From Paludibacter sp. (lineage in GTDB: Bacteria; Bacteroidota; Bacteroidia; Bacteroidales; Paludibacteraceae), in assembly GCA_028748945.1 (NCBI GenBank), contig JAQTOL010000035.1:1-13723 (forward strand): a DNA stretch of 13,723 nt, read 5' to 3'. A program made the translations under genes and the position numbers. Below are positions 6,455 through 12,736 of the stretch, piece after piece. A model generated the notes under the pieces. That model searched no databases and was not told where the DNA came from. It saw only the letters and a list, made by a program, of their open reading frames with translations. Numbering within the stretch: the first letter of the stretch is position 1; the number at the start of each line of letters is the position of its first letter.

Positions 6455-7642
6455 ATGATTTCTATACAGCTTAAACCAAAAAAAGAAGAGAGTTTACTTC
6501 GATTTCATCCCTGGGTATTTTCCGGCGCGATACAACATATTGAGGGAAAACCGGCTGAAGGCGATCTTGTGGAAGTACTTGACAGTAAACGTAATTTTCT
6601 GGCGATTGGTCATTATCAGATTGGTAGTATCGCTGTACGAGCGGTGACCTTCGAAAATGAACCGATTGATGAAGATTTTTGGAACCGGAAAATTCAATGG
6701 GCCTATGCCATGCGTGTTTCGTTGGGTTTGGTAAATTCAGAGAAAAACAACACCTTACGTTTGGTCCATGGTGAAGGTGATTCGTTACCTGGACTTATAG
6801 TGGATGTCTATGCAGAAACGGCTGTTATGCAGGCACATTCGGTAGGGATGCATGAAACCCGACAAATTCTGGCAGAAGCAATTGTAAAGAATGTACCTCA
6901 GGTAAAAAATGTTTTTTATAAATCGGAAACAACCTTGCCTTTTAAAGCCCCAATTGCCCCGGAGGATGGTTATTTGATAGGCAATGAAACCGTTTCCTTA
7001 ACAGCCATCGAAAATGGACTGGAGTTTCATGTCGATTGGTTACGTGGACAAAAAACCGGATTTTTTGTAGATCAACGGGAGAACCGATCCTTGCTGGAAC
7101 GCTATGCCGCAGGGAAATCGGTATTAAATATGTTTTGTTATACCGGTGGTTTTTCTGTCTATGCCTTGCGGGGCGGTGCAGAACTGGTTCATTCAGTGGA
7201 TAGTTCTACCAAAGCCATTCAACTGACAGAAAAGAATATTGAAGCAAACTTTCCCAATGATAAACGTCACAAATCGTTTGACGAAGATGCATTTAAATAT
7301 TTGAATAATCTCAGTAATATTGAGCAAAAATATGATTTAATTATTCTTGATCCACCGGCTTTTGCCAAACACAGGGAAGCATTACGAAATGCACTTAAAG
7401 GTTATAAGCGTTTAAACGCCAAAGCATTTGAACAAATCAAACCGGGTGGTATTGTTTTTACATTTTCGTGCTCGCAGGTTGTTACGAAAGAACAATTTCG
7501 GTTGGCAGTTTTTAGTGCTGCTGCTGAGAGTAAACGTAACGTTCGTATATTACATCAACTAAGCCAACCTGCTGATCATCCGATTAATATATATCATCCC
7601 GAAGGTGAATACCTGAAAGGTTTAGTACTTTGGGTGGAATAA
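6455..7642 (+). CDS. rlmI: Class I SAM-dependent rRNA methyltransferase, RlmI-like
   Basis: RlmI methylates C5 of a cytosine in 23S rRNA (C1962 in E. coli). This 395-residue protein has the family layout and length. An N-terminal PUA RNA-binding domain (about 1-70, with HPWVFSGAI at 18-26) is followed by the middle domain and then a Rossmann methyltransferase domain from about 198. The signature GQKTGFFVDQREN lies at 198-210 and SAM motif I VLNMFCYTGGFS at 223-234. The motif DPPAFAK is at 299-305, and SCSQ at 338-341 contains the presumed catalytic cysteine (Cys339). It ends with HPEGEYLKGLVLWV, typical of the family. It is preceded by a 57-bp gap without a promoter match, so it probably belongs to the DUF5063-exonuclease transcript. 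The exact target base in this organism is inferred. Confidence 0.9.
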   Translation: MISIQLKPKKEESLLRFHPWVFSGAIQHIEGKPAEGDLVEVLDSKRNFLAIGHYQIGSIAVRAVTFENEPIDEDFWNRKIQWAYAMRVSLGLVNSEKNNTLRLVHGEGDSLPGLIVDVYAETAVMQAHSVGMHETRQILAEAIVKNVPQVKNVFYKSETTLPFKAPIAPEDGYLIGNETVSLTAIENGLEFHVDWLRGQKTGFFVDQRENRSLLERYAAGKSVLNMFCYTGGFSVYALRGGAELVHSVDSSTKAIQLTEKNIEANFPNDKRHKSFDEDAFKYLNNLSNIEQKYDLIILDPPAFAKHREALRNALKGYKRLNAKAFEQIKPGGIVFTFSCSQVVTKEQFRLAVFSAAAESKRNVRILHQLSQPADHPINIYHPEGEYLKGLVLWVE

Positions 7643-7733
7643 TTACATTTTCAGTTTATCTATTTTAATAAATAATAATTTGATTTGATATAAAATAGTT
7701 TGAAAAATATTTTTTAGTTATAAATTCATTTAC

Positions 7734-7741
7734 TATATTTG
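7734..7741 (+). promoter_or_regulatory. -7 box of the sigma factor gene promoter
   Basis: TATATTTG matches TAnnTTTG exactly in an otherwise very AT-rich gap after rlmI. A -33 TTG at the usual spacing is not clear; TTTG at 7699-7702 is too far away. The start near 7748 gives an 80-nt leader. No terminator for the upstream operon was recognised. Confidence 0.55.
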
Positions 7742-7825
7742 CATCTCAATACAACCCGAATATCCACTAAAAACGTAAAATGCCTATAGCCCAGAATTAC
7801 TTTAAAACCTTAAAATTAAGAAGTA

Positions 7826-8419
7826 ATGAAAACTCTGAATCAAGCAACCGATGACGAATTGGTTAAATTGTACGAGGCAGGCGATAACAGTGCATTTGAA
7901 ATTTTATTATTGCGATACAAATCGAAAGCGTATACCTATATATACCTGATCGTTCGCAATCGGGAACTGGCCGAAGATATTTTTCAAGACACATTTATTA
8001 AAGCTATTGCTACCATACAACAAGGACGCTATGTAGAGTCCGGAAAGTTTTTGGCATGGATTAACCGCATTGCACATAATCTCATAATAGACCATTTCAG
8101 GCGTGAGAAGAATGAAAACACATTCTCGGCTGATGCTGTGGATTATGATATTGTGAATAATGCAAAACTTTCCGAAAAAAGTGTGGAGGATGTAATATCG
8201 AACGAACAGGTACTTACCGATGTGGTACACTTAATTAGTTTTCTGCCGGCTTCACAACAAAAAGTGATTCGTATGCGCTATTTTGAAGATTTAAGTTTCA
8301 AAGAAATTGCCGAGAGGACCGATGTGAGTATTAATACAGCACTTGGTAGGATGCGATATGCTTTGCTTAATATGCGCCGCATAGCTGCGGAAAAAAATGT
8401 TTATCTGGAAATAAAATAA
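7826..8419 (+). CDS. RNA polymerase sigma factor, sigma-70 family ECF type
   Basis: This is an alternative sigma factor of 197 residues with only regions 2 and 4, the ECF layout. Region 2 spans about 24-95, with the core-binding helix RELAEDIFQDTFIKAI (46-61) and the -10-recognition helix FLAWINRIAHNLIIDHFRR (75-93). After a Ser/Asp-rich linker (about 95-130), region 4 covers about 137-187. Its DNA-recognition helix-turn-helix is LSFKEIAERTDVSINTALGRMRYALLNMR (split here: LSFKEIAERTDV at 156-167, then SINTALGRMRYALLNMR). No transmembrane anti-sigma factor (FecR-like or zinc type) follows, unlike most ECF loci in Bacteroidota. The next gene encodes a 59-residue protein behind a strong hairpin. 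The regulon and signal are unknown. Confidence 0.93.
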   Translation: MKTLNQATDDELVKLYEAGDNSAFEILLLRYKSKAYTYIYLIVRNRELAEDIFQDTFIKAIATIQQGRYVESGKFLAWINRIAHNLIIDHFRREKNENTFSADAVDYDIVNNAKLSEKSVEDVISNEQVLTDVVHLISFLPASQQKVIRMRYFEDLSFKEIAERTDVSINTALGRMRYALLNMRRIAAEKNVYLEIK

Positions 8420-8479
8420 CATTTTAAATATATTCTGGCAAATTGTTGATTTACAAATAAATGATTTGTTGTTGTGATG

Positions 8480-8528
8480 AAAGTATAAACTCATTTGATT
8501 TTTTTTCAAATGAGTTTATACTTTTTTT
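8480..8528 (+). terminator. Long perfect hairpin with T-tract after the sigma factor gene
   Basis: The arms 8480-8498 and 8506-8524 are perfectly complementary over 19 bp. The loop is seven T residues, and the second arm runs into a T7 tract (8522-8528). The hairpin begins 60 nt after the sigma gene stop. It fits intrinsic termination on the plus strand, though the stem is unusually long and AT-rich. Confidence 0.85.
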
Positions 8529-8531
8529 GAT

Positions 8532-8575
8532 GCACTTGCGTTTTAAATTCATAATACTAAAAATATTACAAGTGC
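8532..8575. repeat. 7-bp inverted repeat flanking the leader of the 59-residue gene
   Basis: GCACTTG (8532-8538) is matched by CAAGTGC (8569-8575), with a 30-nt AT-rich spacer. The right arm ends 2 bp before the start codon at 8578. In RNA it could pair and mask the translation start; in DNA it could be an operator. Function is inferred. Confidence 0.4.
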
Positions 8576-8577
8576 CT

Positions 8578-8757
8578 ATGCAAAAAACTACTACTACTTT
8601 AAACAAAACTGATTTAATTACTAAACAAGACAGCACGAAAACTCCAAAAATTCTGCAACCGAAAATAGCAACATTGCAGGAGATTCTTAAATTTGCTTCT
8701 TCTTACAGGGTTACCAAAATTTCTGATAATCAGTTTATTGAAATGTTTTTAAATTAA
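8578..8757 (+). CDS. Small hypothetical protein, 59 residues
   Basis: I do not recognise this protein. It has a Thr/Lys-rich, probably disordered first half (MQKTTTTLNKTDL, two KxxxK-like stretches), then a compact predicted helical segment, TLQEILKFASSYRV (residues 32-45), ending in NQFIEMFLN. It has no cysteines, signal peptide or membrane segment. The open frame extends upstream to 8461, but the 19-bp hairpin lies in that part, so the ATG at 8578 is the reasonable start. A terminator begins 7 nt after its stop, which supports a real transcription unit. Position after the sigma factor suggests a possible partner or target gene, but nothing in the sequence proves it. Confidence 0.65.
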   Translation: MQKTTTTLNKTDLITKQDSTKTPKILQPKIATLQEILKFASSYRVTKISDNQFIEMFLN

Positions 8758-8763
8758 AAATAG

Positions 8764-8793
8764 AGACTTCCAAATTTTTGGAAGTCTTTTTTT
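8764..8793 (+). terminator. Rho-independent terminator of the 59-residue gene
   Basis: AGACTTCCAA (8764-8773) pairs with TTGGAAGTCT (8778-8787) around a 4-nt loop and is followed by a T7 run (8787-8793). It begins 7 nt after the stop codon of the small gene. Confidence 0.9.
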
Positions 8794-8795
8794 AT

Positions 8796-8803
8796 TATAT
8801 TTG
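8796..8803 (+). promoter_or_regulatory. -7 box of the rpe-comEC promoter
   Basis: TATATTTG matches TAnnTTTG exactly and lies 2 bp past the T-tract of the preceding terminator. TTTG at 8777-8780, inside the terminator stem, gives a spacing of 15 bp, shorter than usual, so the -33 element is uncertain. The leader would be about 50 nt. Confidence 0.5.
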
Positions 8804-8858
8804 CAAATCTAAAATAAAACCTGGAATTTTGGATTCTAATTTACAAATAAATAAGTAC

Positions 8859-9509
8859 ATGACTAAAATTATATCACCATCCTTATTATCAGCCGACTTT
8901 GGCAACCTGAAAGCAGCATGTGAAATGATTAATGCCAGTGAGGCGGAATGGTTGCATATCGATGTGATGGATGGTGTATTTGTTCCCAATATTTCATTCG
9001 GTTTTCCGGTCATGGAAGCAGTCAAAAAATACTGTACCAAACCGCTTGATGTTCATTTAATGATTGTTCATCCCGAAAAGTATGTGAAACGGTTTGCTGA
9101 AGCCGGTGCTAATATCCTGACTTTTCATTACGAAACGGTTGAAAATCCTCTGGAAATGATTGATTTAATTAAGGCTGAAGGAATTAAGGTTGGAATTACG
9201 ATAAACCCTGATGTACCGGTCAGTTTATTGGAACCCTATATCGATAAAGTAGATTTGGTATTATTAATGACTGTATTTGCAGGCTACGGTGGACAAAAAT
9301 TTATCGAAGACAGTTACTTCCGTATCGATGAATTAAAAGAAATGATCGTACGGAAAAATGCTCATTGTGTTATTGAAGTGGATGGTGGTGTGAATATGGA
9401 AAATGCTTCGAAACTTTTTGAACACGGTGTAAACGTCCTCGTTGCAGGTAGCGCGGTATTTAATACCAGTAATCCGATAGAAACCATACATAACATGCTT
9501 AAAACATAA
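8859..9509 (+). CDS. rpe: Ribulose-phosphate 3-epimerase
   Basis: This enzyme interconverts D-ribulose 5-phosphate and D-xylulose 5-phosphate in the pentose phosphate pathway. The 216-residue TIM barrel has the expected metal ligands: His33 and Asp35 in LHIDVMDGVFVPN, His66 in DVHLMIVHP, and Asp175 in VIEVDGGVN. Asp35 and Asp175 are also the proton-transfer residues of the family. SPSLLSADF (6-14) is the usual N-terminal signature. The frame is open upstream to 8778, but those 27 codons overlap the promoter and terminator, so the ATG at 8859 is used. One loop reads MTVFAGYGGQKF (137-148) where the common form is MxVNPGFGGQ. comEC follows after 4 bp. The function is secure despite that change. 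Confidence 0.96.
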   Translation: MTKIISPSLLSADFGNLKAACEMINASEAEWLHIDVMDGVFVPNISFGFPVMEAVKKYCTKPLDVHLMIVHPEKYVKRFAEAGANILTFHYETVENPLEMIDLIKAEGIKVGITINPDVPVSLLEPYIDKVDLVLLMTVFAGYGGQKFIEDSYFRIDELKEMIVRKNAHCVIEVDGGVNMENASKLFEHGVNVLVAGSAVFNTSNPIETIHNMLKT

Positions 9510-9513
9510 AATC

Positions 9514-11574
9514 ATGGATTTTTTGCAACGAACTCCTTTTTTTCGTTTGTTGCTCCCCTTCATTGCAGGTATCATTACATATCAATATGTGGAGTTAATG
9601 CCTTGGAGTTTGTATGCTTTGTTTCCAGTTTCTCTTTTTCTTATTTTACTTTCATTTTTTATCCGGATTCCCGATCGACAATTCCAATTCCGTTGGTTAT
9701 TTGGCTCTGGAATATTTTTGTTTTTGTTCTCGTTGGCCCTTTTCCTGAGCGGCAAATTCGAGAAAGAAAATGTATTCGATCATCTCCATCAAAAAGGCAT
9801 TTATCGCGTAGAACTGACGTCGGCACCCATCGAAAAAACAAAATCATATCTTTGTAAAGTCACTGTACTGCAGTTCTTCGGGTCTGCTTCGTGGAAACCA
9901 GCCCGTGGAAATGCAATTCTTTATTTACAAAAAGATAATGCAGCCTCAAAACTATTATTTGGCGACAGATTGATAGTAGAAACCGAATTTACAGCACCCG
10001 AGAAAGTTCAAAACCCGGATGGCTTTGACTATGCAGCCTATCTGAAACGACAAGGTGTGGGAGCAACTTGTTACATTCCTTCCGATAGATGGAAAGTCAT
10101 AGACCGCAACGAAGCCTTTTCAATCCGACGTGAGGCAGATAAATGCCAGAATTATTTGTTAAATGTGTATCGTAAATTCAACATTGAAGGTGATGAATTT
10201 GCAGTGTTGGCTGCTTTAACCTTGGGCTATACCGATGATTTACAACCTGATCTGCGTGCAAGTTACAGTGCTACAGGAGCAATGCATATCCTATCGGTTA
10301 GTGGTATGCACGTAGGTGTTGTTTATGTGGTTATAGCTTTTTTACTGGGGTTTCTAAGTAAATCACGACGACAAAAGATACTCAGAACCTTATTCATAAT
10401 GTTGTTCTTGTGGGCGTATGCTTTTCTCACCGGATTATCTGCAGCGGTGATTCGTGCAACGCTCATGTTTACATTTGTGGCATTTGCAACTTCTTTTGAG
10501 CGAAAATCGCAAATTTACAATACTATTTTTATGTCCATATTGGCGATGCTGCTTTACAATCCAAACTTTTTGTATGATGTTGGTTTTCAACTTAGTTATG
10601 CAGCAGTGTTGAGCATTATTTTCTTTCAACCAATTATTAATAAGCTATATACACCTAATAATAAACTTACCCGATTTACCTGGGAATTGTTCTCGGTTTC
10701 GCTTGCCGCTCAGTTAGGAACAGCTCCGTTTACTTTGTATTATTTTCAACAATTCCCAAATTATTTTTTAATTACTAATTTTATTGCAATACCTCTTTCC
10801 AGTGTAATCATTTATTTAGCAATGGCTTTGTTGATGGTTTCATTTATTCCATATCTATCCGTTTTTGTTGGATTTATGTTAAAATGGTCGCTTTGGTTAT
10901 TAAATTTTTTAATTGTTTGGATTCAGAATCTGCCTAACTCAGTATCACATATTTCATTGGATACTAAACAAACGACAGTATTTTTCATTGCAATTTTTTG
11001 TCTTTCAGGCTATTATTATTCTAAAAAATTCACACCTTTATTTATAGGATTACTTTCTCTTTTACTGACCAGTTTGTTTAATTTGCAAACGAATTTTCAA
11101 ACTCTGACTTCTAAACGTATGATTGTGTTTGCTGGTCAGAATAATACGCATGTCAATTTTATCAATCGCAATCAAAATTATGTTTTTTCTACTGATTCGA
11201 TCGAAGCTACACGAATTGCAAAGTCATTTTGGCAAAATCAAAAATTGGGAAATCCTCATTTTTTACACGAAAATAATTGGTTTTCGGATGGTTTTGCGAG
11301 TTTTGAAGGCTCACGCATATTGATTATGACGCAAGATTTTTTAAAGAAGAAAACAACTTCCACACCTCTTAAAATTGATTATCTGATAATCGGAAAAGGA
11401 CTTAAACCAAAAATCGATCAAGTACTGGAATGCGTTCAACCGCGTAAAATAATTGTTGACAAAAGTGTTTCAAAATGGTATACCGATAATATAAAACAAG
11501 CTTGCGCAGTCAGAAGGATCGGATTTTATTCTGTTCGTGATAATGGTGCTTACATATTGAATTTTACAGATTAA
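9514..11574 (+). CDS. comEC: ComEC/Rec2 family DNA-uptake channel protein
   Basis: ComEC forms the inner-membrane channel for single-stranded DNA entry during natural transformation. This 686-residue protein opens with three hydrophobic segments (about 8-82). A periplasmic domain of the DUF4131 type follows (about 90-195, with PDGFDYAAYLKRQGV at 168-182). The polytopic Competence domain covers about 225-520; its signatures are HILSVSGMHVGVV (258-270) and LTGLSAAVIRATLM (305-318). The last 160 residues replace the metallo-beta-lactamase-like domain of longer ComEC proteins. They contain no HxHxDH motif, only a degenerate remnant around residues 600-686, as I recall for other Bacteroidota ComECs. 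It is translated 4 bp after rpe, so the two share a transcript. Whether the organism is naturally competent is not shown by this gene alone. Confidence 0.93.
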   Translation: MDFLQRTPFFRLLLPFIAGIITYQYVELMPWSLYALFPVSLFLILLSFFIRIPDRQFQFRWLFGSGIFLFLFSLALFLSGKFEKENVFDHLHQKGIYRVELTSAPIEKTKSYLCKVTVLQFFGSASWKPARGNAILYLQKDNAASKLLFGDRLIVETEFTAPEKVQNPDGFDYAAYLKRQGVGATCYIPSDRWKVIDRNEAFSIRREADKCQNYLLNVYRKFNIEGDEFAVLAALTLGYTDDLQPDLRASYSATGAMHILSVSGMHVGVVYVVIAFLLGFLSKSRRQKILRTLFIMLFLWAYAFLTGLSAAVIRATLMFTFVAFATSFERKSQIYNTIFMSILAMLLYNPNFLYDVGFQLSYAAVLSIIFFQPIINKLYTPNNKLTRFTWELFSVSLAAQLGTAPFTLYYFQQFPNYFLITNFIAIPLSSVIIYLAMALLMVSFIPYLSVFVGFMLKWSLWLLNFLIVWIQNLPNSVSHISLDTKQTTVFFIAIFCLSGYYYSKKFTPLFIGLLSLLLTSLFNLQTNFQTLTSKRMIVFAGQNNTHVNFINRNQNYVFSTDSIEATRIAKSFWQNQKLGNPHFLHENNWFSDGFASFEGSRILIMTQDFLKKKTTSTPLKIDYLIIGKGLKPKIDQVLECVQPRKIIVDKSVSKWYTDNIKQACAVRRIGFYSVRDNGAYILNFTD

Positions 11575-11590
11575 CACTCAGTGAATCGCA

Positions 11591-11615
11591 AATCTCTCAG
11601 ATTCGTATTTTTTTT
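11591..11615 (+). terminator. Weak possible terminator after comEC
   Basis: AATCT (11591-11595) and AGATT (11599-11603) can form a short 5-bp stem with a 3-nt loop, followed within 4 nt by a T8 run (11608-11615). The stem is short, so termination would be weak at best. Confidence 0.3.
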
Positions 11616-11617
11616 GC

Positions 11618-11625
11618 TACTTTTG
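11618..11625 (+). promoter_or_regulatory. -7 box of the nrnA promoter
   Basis: TACTTTTG matches TAnnTTTG, and the ATG at 11646 is 20 bp further on, giving a short leader. No -33 TTG is evident at the normal spacing. Confidence 0.5.
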
Positions 11626-11645
11626 TATCCAAATTAAATTTTAAA

Positions 11646-12680
11646 ATGATTTCGAAAATAATTTCCGAAGAGCTTGTTAATAAGGTTGAGAAAGCCATAG
11701 ACGTGGCTGATAAAATAGCTATTGTAGTTCATGTCGGTCCTGATGGAGATGCCATGGGTGCATCATTGGCTATGTGGCATTATTTGATGACAAAAGGCAA
11801 AGAATCAACGATAGTTGTTCCTACAGCATTTCCAAATTTTCTTAATTGGATGCCGGGGACAGAAAAAGTAATTGTGTACGAAAATAATAAAGAAGAAGCA
11901 GATGTAATATTTGCTGCGGCTGATTTGATTTTTGCTCTCGATTTTAATACTGCCAACAGAATGGCGAATATGACAGAGGCCGTGTTGAGATCTTCTGCCG
12001 ATATTATTTTAGTTGACCATCACTTGCATCCTGAAGCTTTTGCTAAAGTGTTGATTTCTTATCCTGAATTATCATCTACAAGTGAACTGATTTTTAGATT
12101 GATTTGTCGCATGGGAGATTTCTCGAAAATAAACTTAGCTTGTGCTGAATGTATTTACACCGGGATGATGACCGATACAGGTGGATTTACTTATAACTCC
12201 AACCAACAGGAAATATATATTATTATCGCTGAGTTAATTAAACTGGGCGTTAATAAAGATGAGATTTACAGAAAGGTTTTCAATACCTATTCGGCAGATC
12301 GTCTGCGTTTGATGGGTTTTTGTCTTTCCAAAAAGATGAAGATATATCCCGAATATCGTGCAGCACTGATTACAATCACTCAGAAAGAATTGGATCAGTA
12401 TAATTTTATAAATGGTGATGCCGAAGGTTTTGTGAATATTCCACTTTCTATCGAGGGTGTTGATTTCTCAGTTTTTATGCGGGAAGATACCGATAAAATA
12501 AAAATCTCGCTTCGTTCACAGGGGACTTTTCCTGCCAATAAAGTTTCGTCCGATTTGTTTAATGGTGGTGGACACCTCAATGCAGCAGGTGGCGAAAGTT
12601 ATATTACTTTAAAGGAGACAATTAAAAAGTTTGAAGATGCCTTGCCAACTTACAAAGTGTTTTTAGAGGAAAAGGCATAA
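11646..12680 (+). CDS. nrnA: DHH/DHHA1 phosphoesterase, NrnA-like (oligoribonuclease / pAp phosphatase)
   Basis: NrnA-type enzymes degrade very short RNA oligonucleotides to mononucleotides and hydrolyse 3'-phosphoadenosine 5'-phosphate. The 344-residue length and motifs fit. Motif I is VHVGPDGDAMGAS with His29, Asp33 and Asp35. Motif II is FALDFN with Asp99. The DHH motif is VDHHLHP at 123-129, and motif IV is MMTDTGGF with Asp177. These form the two-metal (usually manganese) site. The C-terminal DHHA1 substrate-binding domain ends in FNGGGHLNAAGG (295-306). It has its own -7 box, and the ApgM-family gene follows 56 bp later without a visible promoter, so the two may be cotranscribed. Substrate preference between nanoRNA, pAp and cyclic-dinucleotide breakdown products such as pGpG or pApA cannot be told from motifs. 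Confidence 0.92.
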   Translation: MISKIISEELVNKVEKAIDVADKIAIVVHVGPDGDAMGASLAMWHYLMTKGKESTIVVPTAFPNFLNWMPGTEKVIVYENNKEEADVIFAAADLIFALDFNTANRMANMTEAVLRSSADIILVDHHLHPEAFAKVLISYPELSSTSELIFRLICRMGDFSKINLACAECIYTGMMTDTGGFTYNSNQQEIYIIIAELIKLGVNKDEIYRKVFNTYSADRLRLMGFCLSKKMKIYPEYRAALITITQKELDQYNFINGDAEGFVNIPLSIEGVDFSVFMREDTDKIKISLRSQGTFPANKVSSDLFNGGGHLNAAGGESYITLKETIKKFEDALPTYKVFLEEKA

Positions 12681-12736
12681 AGTCAATAATCAGAAATAAC
12701 ATTGAAACTCTTCAAACAACAAACTTTTTAAAAAAA

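Noticed and set aside
8461..8577. Upstream extension of the 59-residue gene
   Set aside because: It would run through the 19-bp terminator-like hairpin; the translated part is low complexity.
8449..8852. Repeated 14-mer ATTTACAAATAAAT at 8449-8462 and 8839-8852
   Set aside because: It is purely AT-rich except for one base, in AT-rich leaders; coincidence is likely and no function is suggested.
8778..8858. Upstream extension of rpe
   Set aside because: It overlaps the preceding terminator and the promoter, and family alignment memory places the start at MTKIISPSLL.
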